Shown piece by piece: positions 1 to 6,694 of a stretch of DNA of 30,278 nt; position 1 is the first letter of the stretch; each line of letters opens with the position of its first letter. This stretch comes from RXOA01 sp964547105 (GTDB lineage Bacteria; Bipolaricaulota; Bipolaricaulia; UBA7950; UBA9294), in contig CAZJLO010000023.1 of NCBI GenBank assembly GCA_964547105.1, positions 1 to 30,278 on the forward strand. Direction: 5' to 3'. Made by a program: the position numbers and the translations under genes. The notes below the pieces were generated by a model. That model ran no database searches. It had not been told where the DNA came from and saw only the letters and a program-made list of their open reading frames with translations.

Positions 1-150
1 CCTGCATTCGTAGATCATGCGAGGATTATATGATCGCGAATACATGCTGACAACGACCATGATAAGAAGCGGGCTTTCCAGTTACCGTGGACGACTGCCC
101 ACGATGGCGATGTAGGATTTCGGGGGCAAACCTTGCTTCTTGCTGCGCGA

Positions 151-166
151 TGCAAGATCTGACCCC
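151..166 (+). repeat. TGCAAGAYCTGACC dispersed repeat, copy 1
   Basis: TGCAAGATCTGACCCC lies here and a second copy, TGCAAGACCTGACCTT, lies at 413-428; 13 of 16 positions match. The TCTGACC core recurs at 331-338, in inverse orientation at 782-788, and again near 26710. It resembles short intergenic repeats scattered in many environmental genomes, sometimes linked to REP-type elements. No transposase is attached, so its origin is unknown. Confidence 0.5.
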
Positions 167-312
167 GAAGGCGGGAGGATTCGTTGGTGCCTGTGTTGGC
201 CACGGTGGCGCGGGTCATGCCGGCTGCCTCGCATTTGGGGCAAGTGCCGAGTCCGTCGCGGATTCATCAAGATTCATCGGCGATCCGACCTGACGCCGTT
301 GACTCCGTCCAT

Positions 313-341
313 GGGATTCAAAAATAGAACTCTGACCCCGA
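313..341 (+). repeat. Left arm of a 29-bp inverted repeat
   Basis: The 29 bases begin GGGATTCAAAAAT and end CTCTGACCCCGA. The reverse complement of 777-805 has the same two blocks, differing only in the four central bases, so 25 of 29 match. The two arms enclose the truncated MetE-like copy and look like the ends of a small non-autonomous element or a paired REP-type repeat. I found no target-site duplication. Confidence 0.7.
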
Positions 342-412
342 GGACTACTCAACCGTCAGTCGGCGGCTTCACAACCACGAATCCTTAAGCCACTGAGCGC
401 CTGCTGTGGCAT

Positions 413-428
413 TGCAAGACCTGACCTT
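413..428 (+). repeat. TGCAAGAYCTGACC dispersed repeat, copy 2
   Basis: Second copy of the 16-base motif found at 151-166, differing at three positions. It ends about 30 bases before the start codon of the broken MetE-like copy. Confidence 0.5.
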
Positions 429-459
429 TGCACTCTTGCACTACTTTACACTTCCACCC

Positions 460-770
460 ATGACACCCACGGACAAATCGGCTTTGATGATCTCGCAGAT
501 TGGGTCGCTGCTGTTTACGGATGTGGATGCGGCGGTGGCCTACAGTCTGCAGCATGACATCCCGTTCCTGCCTGAGTTGACGGCGTTGGGATGACGGACT
601 ACATCAAGAATCCCGGCAAACTGTCATGCCCGGAGGCTTTCAAAGAACACGTCTTCAAGACGGTCAAGGTCCAGTGCATCGGCCCGGCGACGTTGATCCA
701 AAGCAAGTACGACGAGGACGATGCCGTGATGCTCGTGTATCAGCATGTCGAGGCGGTACTCGATGGGTTG
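460..770 (+). pseudogene. Truncated, frameshifted copy of the MetE-like gene
   Basis: This is a partial duplicate of the intact gene at 2258-2971. Similarity starts just before the ATG at 460 and runs to about 770, covering roughly the first 105 residues at about 90% nucleotide identity over the part I compared. Seven bases are missing after TTGGG near 591: the intact gene reads GGGCGATGGGATG where this copy reads GGGATG, as expected for slippage between two GGG triplets. The frame therefore shifts, and the zinc-ligand region (HTC and the later Cys) is absent, so the product cannot be an active enzyme. A TACACT box ends seven bases before the ATG, as in the intact gene (TACAAT, seven bases, ATG), so the promoter was copied too. 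The 29-bp inverted repeats lie on both sides. Confidence 0.8.
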
Positions 771-776
771 AACGGT

Positions 777-805
777 TCGGGGTCAGAGCCTCATTTTTGA
801 ATCCC
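777..805 (-). repeat. Right arm of a 29-bp inverted repeat
   Basis: Inverse copy of 313-341 (25 of 29 bases). It starts a few bases after similarity to the intact MetE-like gene stops, so the fragment ends at the repeat. Confidence 0.7.
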
Positions 806-960
806 GAACAGCCGTCGCAGGGCTTTGCGCCACATCGGTGGCGCACGCCCAGGTGAAGAGGCTGTCGGAGCCATTCTCGGAGCCGCCTCTTCGCGATTCA
901 TCGTGTTTCAGGACAACGGGCCGCCTATCTGCGGTTCCAGCTCCATGCCATCCAGGCAAT

Positions 961-1410
961 CTACTCATGCAGCATTTCCGGATGGACCTTCCCAATCCAG
1001 ACTGTGACTTGGCGGCTACAGGTATCTGCGAAGATCAGAGCGTCCTCGACCATGGACTGAGATACTTCGCCAACACGCGTGTAATCTGCCATCACTCTCT
1101 TCTTCCCCATGCTCTCGATCTTATGCAGAGTCGGGGAATCAAAGCCGACCGTGAATTTCAGCGACTGGATAGCGTAATAATGGTGGTTTGCTGAACCCTT
1201 CGGAACTCGGTATCCCGCAGATCAAAGAGCCGCCCGTGCGGCGGTCAGAATAGCGTTGTAGCAACAGACAAGTCGCCGATCGGGGCTCAACGCAGGGATA
1301 CGCGCGTCATTCAGATCGGTGGTCACGATCCCGAGAAGATCTGAGATCTCCTGTTGGCTCGCCTCGTGTTCCACAATGAACCTTTGATCTCGCCAGGCGT
1401 CAAGACTCAT
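961..1410 (-). pseudogene. HEPN-domain toxin interrupted by an in-frame TGA
   Basis: The first 62 codons (1410 down to 1225) match the N-terminus of small HEPN proteins paired with MNT nucleotidyltransferases: a DAWRDQRFIVEHEAS start, QQEISDLLGI, and DARIPALSPDRRLVCCYNA. A TGA at 1222-1224 stops the frame. Beyond it the same frame continues for 86 codons to a TAG at 961-963 and keeps the family's second half (SAGYRVPKGSANHHYYAIQS, then KRVMADYTRVGEVS). The full frame would be 149 residues, a normal length, with no indel. A single nonsense change or base-call error is the simplest reading. The ATG overlaps the last codons of the MNT gene by 11 bases, so the two are translationally coupled. If the stop is real, the cell keeps the antitoxin half and has lost the toxin. 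Confidence 0.8.
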
Positions 1411-1999
1411 CGTCTCCTCCTATCAAGTTCGCTTTCTCCTCCCGCATCACGCGCGCCAGGAAGCTATCGCCCTTGGCGAGGCGCTCCCGCAATTCCGAAG
1501 ACGTGAAGACTGATGGATTGACGTCCCGCCCCAGCAACCCCTGAAGAGAAGACACTGCAGCAACCACGTCGAAGAACGACGCTTCGCCAATGACCATGAG
1601 ATCAATATCGCTATCCGCACGTTCTTCACCTTTGGCCACTGAGCCATACAAGAACGCACGCTCAATGGTGCCTGCCAGTGGAAGAAGGGCTGCGCGGAAG
1701 AATCCTGCTATGCCTGCCGTCTTTTCAACAAGACCCTTGAGTTCACTGAACACGGGGCTGTTCACGTTGGCTTGGTAGTTGGTGAGGTGGGCCTCACGGG
1801 TCTTGATGAGAATTCCGGCATCGACAAGTTGTGCCAGTTCACGCTGTACGCCTCCCTGACCGGCCCCCGTCAACCTAAGAATCTGCCGAAGATGTATTTT
1901 CCGTTCTGGCTGAGGAAGAAGGAGCGATAGGATGGCGAGTCGCGTGTTCCCTAGCAGGAGTGATCCCAATGAGGATGGCATTGATCTTGTACCCTTCAT
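1400..1999 (-). CDS. MNT-type nucleotidyltransferase antitoxin with winged helix
   Basis: A 199-residue protein with two parts. Residues about 15-80 form a winged-helix DNA-binding region (LGNTRLAILSLLL, then LTGAGQGGVQRELAQLVDAG). Residues about 112-190 are a minimal nucleotidyltransferase domain with the GS motif at 119-120 (FLYGSVAKGE) and the catalytic pair D131/D133 (SDIDLMVIGE). In MNT/HEPN modules the MNT protein is the antitoxin and modifies or binds the HEPN RNase; the winged helix probably autoregulates the operon. I chose the ATG at 1999 because a near-consensus promoter puts the transcript start within a base or two of it. A second in-frame ATG at 1981 is possible. The gene overlaps the downstream HEPN frame. 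Confidence 0.85.
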   Translation of the reverse strand: MKGTRSMPSSLGSLLLGNTRLAILSLLLPQPERKIHLRQILRLTGAGQGGVQRELAQLVDAGILIKTREAHLTNYQANVNSPVFSELKGLVEKTAGIAGFFRAALLPLAGTIERAFLYGSVAKGEERADSDIDLMVIGEASFFDVVAAVSSLQGLLGRDVNPSVFTSSELRERLAKGDSFLARVMREEKANLIGGDDES

Positions 2000-2035
2000 G
2001 GGTACATTTGTACTCTTTTTGGGTACGCTTGTCAA
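1989..2035 (-). promoter_or_regulatory. Promoter and double-palindrome operator of the MNT/HEPN operon
   Basis: On the minus strand TTGACA (2035-2030), a 17-bp spacer and TACAAA (2012-2007) form a strong promoter whose start point falls at the ATG at 1999. Two 17-bp sites share the design GTACCC-N5-GRGTAC: 2010-2026 lies in the spacer and 1989-2005 covers the start point. Their centres are 21 bp apart, two helical turns, so a dimeric repressor could sit on both on one DNA face. The winged helix of the MNT protein is the obvious candidate (inference). Confidence 0.75.
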
Positions 2036-2244
2036 TGAAGCCCGCCATCCACCTGCAACGCGCTCCATGCTGCCTGCGAGACGCGGCTACTCCGTCTTCC
2101 ATCTCGTGCTTGGATCGGGTTCAGGGTTGGAGGGCGGGACTCTACTTCCGGTTGTCTTCCTGTTTCTTGAGCCGCTGTCGCGTGTGTCATCTTTTGACAG
2201 CGGAGGGCCTGCAATGGCCGATGGCTCCTGCCGATGTCCCCAGG

Positions 2245-2250
2245 TACAAT
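2245..2250 (+). promoter_or_regulatory. -10 box of a probable leaderless promoter
   Basis: TACAAT ends seven bases before the ATG at 2258, so transcription would start at or next to the A of the ATG. There is no Shine-Dalgarno sequence. No good -35 is visible. The broken copy upstream keeps the same spacing (TACACT, seven bases, ATG). Confidence 0.45.
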
Positions 2251-2257
2251 TCCCTCC

Positions 2258-2971
2258 ATGGTTCCCACGGAGCAATCGGCTTTGATGATCACCCAGATTG
2301 GCTCGCTGCCGTTCACGGATGTGGATGCGGCGATGGCTTACAGTCTGCAGCATGACATCCCCTTCTTGCCGGAGTTGACGGCGTTGGGCGATGGGATGAC
2401 GGACTACATCAAGAATCCCGGCAAACTGTCGTGCCTGGAGGCTTTCAAAGAACACGTCTTCAAGACGGTCAAGGTGCAGTGCGTCGGTCCGGCCACGCTC
2501 ATTCAGAGCCAGTACGACGAAGACGATGCCGTGATGCGGGTGTTCGATCACGTGACGGCGCTCCTCGACGGCCTACAGGCCGACGAGATCATCCTGTTTC
2601 TCGATGAGCCGGCACTGGGCTACGTGGGCTTTGACTTCGTCCGGCTGTGGGAGCCGATCTTCGGTAGCTTCCCGGTGATTCGCGGCGTGCATACCTGCGG
2701 GAACATGCAGTGGGATCAGATGTTCGCCGCGCCGATCGACATCATCAGCTTCGACGCGTCGCAGTACGACATCGCCAAGTACTACGACGACCGCCAGGGC
2801 AAACGGATCGCATGGGGGATCACTGACGTGTCACAGGTGACCGATGTCCAACCCGGCGATCTGATCACCGGACCGTGCGGCCTGTCGCACCTCACGCATT
2901 CCGAGGCTGATGCCCACGAGCGTCTCGCGATGCTGAAGCGGGCTGCCGACACTCTCCGAGCCCGTGGCTAG
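2258..2971 (+). CDS. Compact MetE-like (core methionine synthase family) methyltransferase
   Basis: A 237-residue protein of the cobalamin-independent methionine synthase catalytic-domain / UROD-like barrel superfamily. The N-terminus has the family's QIGSLPFTD (13-21); LDEPALG lies at 116-121. The probable zinc ligands are H145 and C147 (GVHTCGN) and C207 (TGPCGLSHLT). Full MetE has about 750 residues and stand-alone core enzymes are usually well over 300, so this is a very short version. Core enzymes lack the folate-binding half; the Dehalococcoides mccartyi one is reported to use a methyl-corrinoid such as the corrinoid iron-sulfur protein. With acsC/acsD and cystathionine gamma-synthase nearby, homocysteine methylation from a corrinoid protein is the best guess. 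A different thiol methyltransferase is possible. Start chosen by alignment with the upstream copy; an ATG at 2234 is in frame. Confidence 0.75.
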   Translation: MVPTEQSALMITQIGSLPFTDVDAAMAYSLQHDIPFLPELTALGDGMTDYIKNPGKLSCLEAFKEHVFKTVKVQCVGPATLIQSQYDEDDAVMRVFDHVTALLDGLQADEIILFLDEPALGYVGFDFVRLWEPIFGSFPVIRGVHTCGNMQWDQMFAAPIDIISFDASQYDIAKYYDDRQGKRIAWGITDVSQVTDVQPGDLITGPCGLSHLTHSEADAHERLAMLKRAADTLRARG

Positions 2972-2992
2972 AATCCTCCCTCAGCTGGACAA

Positions 2993-3124
2993 GCGATCTC
3001 TGCGTCTCTGCGAGAGGCGATGGGTTCAGAACCTTTCTCTCGCCAAGCCGCCAAGAACGCCAAGCCTTCACAGAGGAACAGATGTTCGAATGTGTTCTTT
3101 GCGATCTCTGCGTCTTTGCGAGAG
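2993..3124. repeat. Dispersed GCGTCTCTGCGAGAG / GCCAAG repeat block
   Basis: A 24-base unit beginning GCGATCTCTGCGTCT occurs at 2993-3016 and 3101-3124 with one mismatch. Between them (about 3033-3062) is a TTTCTCTCGCCAAGCCGCCA type unit whose inverse relative lies at 4896-4931. Such units are common between genes in many environmental genomes; their function is unknown to me. Confidence 0.6.
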
Positions 3125-3147
3125 AAGGAGGCTTCTCTTTGGATCGT

Positions 3148-4035
3148 TCAATCAGCCTTGGCCTTGCGCAATTGTGCGAGCAGGCTTCCTCCTGCGACGA
3201 GGATCAGCCCGGCAATCTGAATCCACCCAAGCGTCTCTCCCAGGAAGAGCCAGGCAAGCACGGAGATTTGGATCAGCATCGTGTTGTTGATGACGCTCGA
3301 TTCGGTGGCGGACAGCGAGCGCAGCGTATGGTTCCACAGCGTGAACGCGAGCGCGGTGTTGACGACCGCAAGCCAGCCGATGATCCCCCAACTGGCCGCA
3401 CTCAGCGCTGGCAACCCCTGGATTCCGATCCCCACGGCGAGCAAGCAAGCAGCCCCGATGCCCATGCTGATCGCGGTGACCACCAGCGGATGAGCCATCT
3501 TGCGGCGGTTGATCGAACGACCCAGCAAGGCGGAGGCACTGTTCGCGGCAACCGTGATCCCAGCGAGCACGAACCCAAACGCGCTTCCACGAATCGCCGC
3601 AAGAGGCCAGAAATAGACGAGCGCCCCGGCAACGACGAAGCCGATCCCCATCCATTGCAGCCATCGCGGCCGTTCCTTCAGAAGGAAGACACCCGCCGCC
3701 GCGACAAGAACCGGCGTGAAGCTGAGAAGCAGGCTGAACGGAATGGCTTCCAAGTACTGAAGGGTCAGGAACTGTCCTCCTTGAGTCAGGGCGTAGAACA
3801 CCACACCGAGAGCGCTCAGCCAGACCCAATCCAGACCGGACAGACGGCGCACCTGTTGACGATGTCGCCACAGCCCGGGAAGCAGAACGACGAAGGCCAA
3901 CCCGTAGCGGATTCCGGCAAAGGGGAGGGCGGGAATCTCCGCGAGTCCTTTCTTGATCAGCACCCACGACGTGGACCAGAGGAACGTAACGAGAAGCGCT
4001 TCGAGAATCGGCCAGAACTGCTTTTGCCTATGCAT
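3148..4035 (-). CDS. EamA-family (drug/metabolite superfamily) transporter
   Basis: A 295-residue inner-membrane protein with about ten hydrophobic segments in two repeated halves, as in EamA/RhaT permeases. The first half starts ALLVTFLWSTSWVLIKKGL and the second SAFGFVLAGITVAANSASAL. A conserved proline-containing stretch (IPFSLLLSFTPVLVAAAG) ends the first repeat region and LKERPRWLQWMG follows. Substrates in this family range from amino acids to nucleosides and cannot be predicted here. I chose the ATG at 4035 over a GTG at 4047 because a GAGGTG Shine-Dalgarno lies six bases upstream of it. That site is also one strand of a leader stem (see 4036-4114). Confidence 0.85.
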   Translation of the reverse strand: MHRQKQFWPILEALLVTFLWSTSWVLIKKGLAEIPALPFAGIRYGLAFVVLLPGLWRHRQQVRRLSGLDWVWLSALGVVFYALTQGGQFLTLQYLEAIPFSLLLSFTPVLVAAAGVFLLKERPRWLQWMGIGFVVAGALVYFWPLAAIRGSAFGFVLAGITVAANSASALLGRSINRRKMAHPLVVTAISMGIGAACLLAVGIGIQGLPALSAASWGIIGWLAVVNTALAFTLWNHTLRSLSATESSVINNTMLIQISVLAWLFLGETLGWIQIAGLILVAGGSLLAQLRKAKAD

Positions 4036-4114
4036 GTAGCACCTCACAGCGAGAGGTTATCCCGCAAGGATTCCGGCCTATTCCCTCCCGGCTTTTGTCC
4101 GATAAGGTGCTACG
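4036..4114 (-). promoter_or_regulatory. Structured leader that can hide the ribosome binding site of the transporter
   Basis: Minus-strand GTAGCACCT (4114-4106) is the perfect complement of AGGTGCTAC (4044-4036), which includes the Shine-Dalgarno and ends directly before the ATG. Inside, TTATC/GATAA can extend the pairing, while CCTC/GAGG makes a small rival hairpin over the same site. The core contains GGGAGGGAATAGGCC, which recalls one block of SAM-I riboswitches, but the other conserved parts are missing, so I do not assign a class. Translational control is an inference. Confidence 0.4.
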
Positions 4115-4295
4115 CTTTCGCTTTTGTGACGCTCGGTCCAGTCCTGTGTGTTCAGCGGAACCCTAGTCACTCAGGTCGGTCGCACGTATTCTGCCCGACG
4201 AGGGCTGGTTCAGACAAGCGGCAAGCGCTCATCGGTAGTGTGTCCACGAGAAGTCCGATTGATTCGATTGTGAAGGAGATGACATACGAACGCGA

Positions 4296-4324
4296 TTGAC
4301 CGTGACGCGGACTTGACGTACGCT
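4296..4324 (+). promoter_or_regulatory. Probable hicBA promoter
   Basis: TTGACC (4296-4301), a 17-bp spacer and TACGCT (4319-4324) place the start point near 4331, about 14 bases before the hicB ATG. A GGAGG ribosome site lies between. Confidence 0.5.
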
Positions 4325-4344
4325 GCTCGAGTGGAGGACAGACC

Positions 4345-4560
4345 ATGACGAATGAATTTACTGCAGTCATCGAACGAGACGGCGAGTGGTATGTCGCCTA
4401 TTGTCCCGAAATTCCCGGCGCTAATGGCCAAGGGCACAGTGAAGAGGAGACCTTGGGAAGCCTTGCCGAAGCGATCCAGCTCATCCTCGATGATCGCCGC
4501 GAGGAAGGTTTGCGGGGAGTGCCTGCGGACGCCGTTCGAGCCGTTGTAAAGATTGGATGA
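4345..4560 (+). CDS. hicB: HicB-family antitoxin
   Basis: A 71-residue protein with the HicB partial-RNase-H-like fold: FTAVIERDGEWYVAYCPEIP, then a GQGHSEEETLGSLAEAIQLI helix. HicB binds and blocks the HicA mRNA interferase and usually represses its own operon. There is no separate C-terminal helix-turn-helix or ribbon-helix-helix, so this is the short form. A GGAGG site lies nine bases before the ATG. The stop overlaps the hicA start (ATGA). The pair looks intact, unlike the MNT/HEPN pair 2 kb upstream. Confidence 0.9.
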   Translation: MTNEFTAVIERDGEWYVAYCPEIPGANGQGHSEEETLGSLAEAIQLILDDRREEGLRGVPADAVRAVVKIG

Positions 4561-4742
4561 AACGCCAACGTTTGTTGAAGCATCTACGGCGCTATGGCTG
4601 CGTTCTGAAGCGCGAGGGCGCTTCGCATTCGCTCTGGCTCAATCCTTCCAACGGACAGGTCGAGGCTGTTCCCCGACATACGGAAATCCCCAATCTTCTA
4701 GCGCGAAAGATCTGCCGAGGGCTCTCTGTTCCTGAGTGTTGA
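4557..4742 (+). CDS. hicA: HicA-family mRNA interferase toxin
   Basis: A 61-residue double-stranded-RNA-binding-like toxin. It starts KRQRLLKHLRRYGCVLKREG and has the catalytic histidine H24 in GASHSLW, followed by the conserved PRHTEIPNLLARKICRGL. HicA cleaves mRNA and is neutralised by HicB. It overlaps hicB by four bases, the usual order when the antitoxin comes first. Length and key residues are normal. Confidence 0.88.
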   Translation: MKRQRLLKHLRRYGCVLKREGASHSLWLNPSNGQVEAVPRHTEIPNLLARKICRGLSVPEC

Positions 4743-4895
4743 TTCTCTTCTGCCGATTCCCCATCAGGTTCTTCATGGCAGATACTTCGGTTTGCCATTT
4801 AGCCCTTTCTGTGAGTTCTGCTCTTCTCCGCGTGTCTGTGCGCCTGGCAACGCGATGCGTTGCTTAGCGAGAGAACGGGTTCTTCTGTAGTTGGC

Positions 4896-4931
4896 TCCCT
4901 TGGCGGCCTTGGCGGCTTTGCGAGAGAGGTT
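4896..4931 (-). repeat. Inverse relative of the GCCAAG repeat
   Basis: On the minus strand this reads CTCTCTCGCAAAGCCGCCAA and continues with GGCCGCCAAGGGAGCC; it is related to 3033-3062 in opposite orientation. It sits just past the stop of acsD, with further repeat-like sequence from about 4826. No gene is visible between hicA and acsD. Confidence 0.55.
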
Positions 4932-4937
4932 CCTCGC

Positions 4938-5921
4938 TCATGACCCGTTCGTTGCACCAGCCATTAGCTGATGGATTGCAGCCTTCGTATCTCGGACGGC
5001 ATCGGGATGGCGGAGGATGACGAGGTCGGCACCGGCATGGAGGTAGGTGATGGCAGTGGCGGTTTCCCAAGCGGGCCCGCGCTTGATAGGATCGCCCCAC
5101 CCCGGGGCTTCTTCCAACGTTGCCCGCGCTTCCTTCACGCTCCAGGCTTCCCGGCCGATGTCCGCCACGATGGGCATCGCGACGAGCTTGTCGCCACCCA
5201 AGCCGCCCAAGCGCAATCGCTCCATGATCGAGACGACATATTCAATGCCGTAGCCCAGTGCTCCGGTGGTCGGGTAGATGACGAGGCGATCTTCGGGGAA
5301 TCCGGCGTCCATAGCCAGGATGTTGATCTGCTTGGCCATGTTGATATCCACCGGCGATTCGGCAATGACGCTGTGGCCATAGGCCATGCCCAGGGCGGTG
5401 AGGGTGCGGTAGTTCTTCTCGGTGATCGTTCCCAACAGGCAGTTTTCGCCCGCCAGTGCCTCGGCGACAGCGGGGAACACTTCGGCGTCCTTGTCCAGAT
5501 CGCCGCAACCCCAAATGACGAGCGGCAGGCCAACGGCATCGCGCACGCTTCGAGCAACGAAAGCAGCTTCCTCTGGTCTTCGATTCGCGCCGTTGGGATC
5601 GCAACCGGCTAGGCGCAGGCATAGCAGATCAGGGGCGAACCGGTCGGCGCAGCGCTTGGCCCAAGCGGCAGGATCATCCATCACGTCGGCAATCGGCGCT
5701 TGCAGCGCCTCGGGCCAATCGGTCGGTGCGATGTCGGCGATTTCGACGGCTACCACCGGCCGATGGGGGATGGCACCGTCGAAGTGATGGAACGGCATCG
5801 CCGATGCACCACCGATGGTCACAGCGTGCGTCCGTGTGCCGCCCTCCACGGCGGTGGCACCGATCGTGACGGCATGGATGCTGCGCGCCCAATTTCGTTG
5901 AACCTTTGGCAGTGGCGTCAT
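4938..5921 (-). CDS. acsD: Corrinoid iron-sulfur protein small subunit (CODH/ACS delta)
   Basis: A 327-residue TIM-barrel protein of the AcsD/CdhD family. Recognisable parts are THAVTIGGASAMPFHHFDG near the N-terminus, LRLAGCDPNG, LGTITEKNYRTLTALGMAYGH, SPVDINMAKQINIL and YPTTGALGYGIEYVVSIMER. With AcsC it forms the heterodimer that carries a methyl group on cobalt between methyl-tetrahydrofolate and acetyl-CoA synthase. It is the last gene of the operon; its ATG overlaps the stop of the CooC-type gene. Length is typical. No acsE methyltransferase follows. Confidence 0.92.
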   Translation of the reverse strand: MTPLPKVQRNWARSIHAVTIGATAVEGGTRTHAVTIGGASAMPFHHFDGAIPHRPVVAVEIADIAPTDWPEALQAPIADVMDDPAAWAKRCADRFAPDLLCLRLAGCDPNGANRRPEEAAFVARSVRDAVGLPLVIWGCGDLDKDAEVFPAVAEALAGENCLLGTITEKNYRTLTALGMAYGHSVIAESPVDINMAKQINILAMDAGFPEDRLVIYPTTGALGYGIEYVVSIMERLRLGGLGGDKLVAMPIVADIGREAWSVKEARATLEEAPGWGDPIKRGPAWETATAITYLHAGADLVILRHPDAVRDTKAAIHQLMAGATNGS

Positions 5922-6694
5922 GGCGCAATCTCCTTATTGAAATGCCGCAAATCGGCGAGCAAGCCGTCCACAATCCCCAAGGCGGGATGGTCGTTAGGCA
6001 GGTCGGACAACGGGCGTTCGTCGAGGTTCAGCGCTTCGAGGACGTCGTCATGGGGCAACCGACCGAGGACGGATAGGCCGGTGTCTTCGAGCGCGGATTC
6101 GGCCTTGGCTCCAAGGGCTCCACGCAGGTTGTTCAGCACCAACCCGCGATGTCCAAGATCCAGCTTCAGTTCATCAACCAGCTTGTTGATGCGCCCGGCG
6201 GCGCGTAGCGCCACGGGATTGGCGTCGCTGACGATGATGAGGGCGTCCACGCCCTGGGACACTCGGCGTGACAGGTGTTCGAGCCCGGCTTCGTTGTCGA
6301 GCACGGTGTAGGGATAGCCCAACGACAGCGTCTCCAGACAGCGACGGAGGATGCTGTTGACGGCGCAATAGCAGCCGGGCCCCTCGCCGCGCCCCATCGT
6401 GACGAGGTCGACGCCATCGCCTTCGGCCATGGCGCGATGCAATTCATACTCGATGTGGCGTCCCAACGGCACGCCGCTTGGCAGGTCGCGAATGTTCGCC
6501 AACGTGGTGGCCTGCAATTCTCCCAGTGTCGTCTCCACCTGAAGACCGAGGACTTCGGCCAGGGTGGCATTGGGATCGGCGTCAATGGCGAGGATCGGTC
6601 CGCCTGTACGGCGACGCAAGGCTTCGACGACAAGCCCGCTGACGGTGGTCTTTCCGACGCCGCCCTTGCCGGCAATGGCAATGGTGACTCCCAT
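5918..6694 (-). CDS. cooC: CooC/AcsF-type nickel-insertion ATPase
   Basis: A 258-residue MinD/CooC-type P-loop ATPase. The deviant Walker A motif is GKGGVGKTT (9-17), the AIDADPNATL segment follows at 36-45, and the nickel-binding CxC pair is C108/C110 (GPGCYCAVN). CooC proteins dimerise and deliver nickel to CO dehydrogenase; the AcsF relatives do this for acetyl-CoA synthase. Since acsB is in the operon and no CODH gene is in view, maturation of the AcsB A-cluster is the more likely role here (inference). Its start overlaps the upstream stop by one base and its stop overlaps the acsD start. Confidence 0.9.
   Translation of the reverse strand: MGVTIAIAGKGGVGKTTVSGLVVEALRRRTGGPILAIDADPNATLAEVLGLQVETTLGELQATTLANIRDLPSGVPLGRHIEYELHRAMAEGDGVDLVTMGRGEGPGCYCAVNSILRRCLETLSLGYPYTVLDNEAGLEHLSRRVSQGVDALIIVSDANPVALRAAGRINKLVDELKLDLGHRGLVLNNLRGALGAKAESALEDTGLSVLGRLPHDDVLEALNLDERPLSDLPNDHPALGIVDGLLADLRHFNKEIAP

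Larger units (their letters stand above)
1..446. other. Gene-poor stretch with dispersed short repeats
   Basis: I see no convincing gene here; the short open frames on both strands match no family I recognise. The stretch carries several copies of a TCTGACC-type motif, listed separately. A short minus-strand frame near 200-250 has a CPKC pair and could be the tail of a lost gene, but it is too short to name. Confidence 0.5.

Noticed and set aside
838..1194. Plus-strand frame with a PIN-domain-like end (KADREFQRLD)
   Set aside because: It is the reverse complement of the conserved second half of the HEPN frame, which explains the pattern better.
1222..1224. TGA in the HEPN gene as selenocysteine or a reassigned codon
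   Set aside because: Other genes here end in TGA, the site is not a cysteine position in the family, and no SECIS-like hairpin stands out.
4036..4114. SAM-I riboswitch before the EamA gene
   Set aside because: Only a GAGGGA..GGCC block is similar; the P3 and P4 parts and the conserved UGA/CAACC segments are missing.
3082..4299. 405-codon plus-strand frame
   Set aside because: Antisense of the EamA transporter; no domain, very polar and arginine/glutamine-rich as expected of a shadow.
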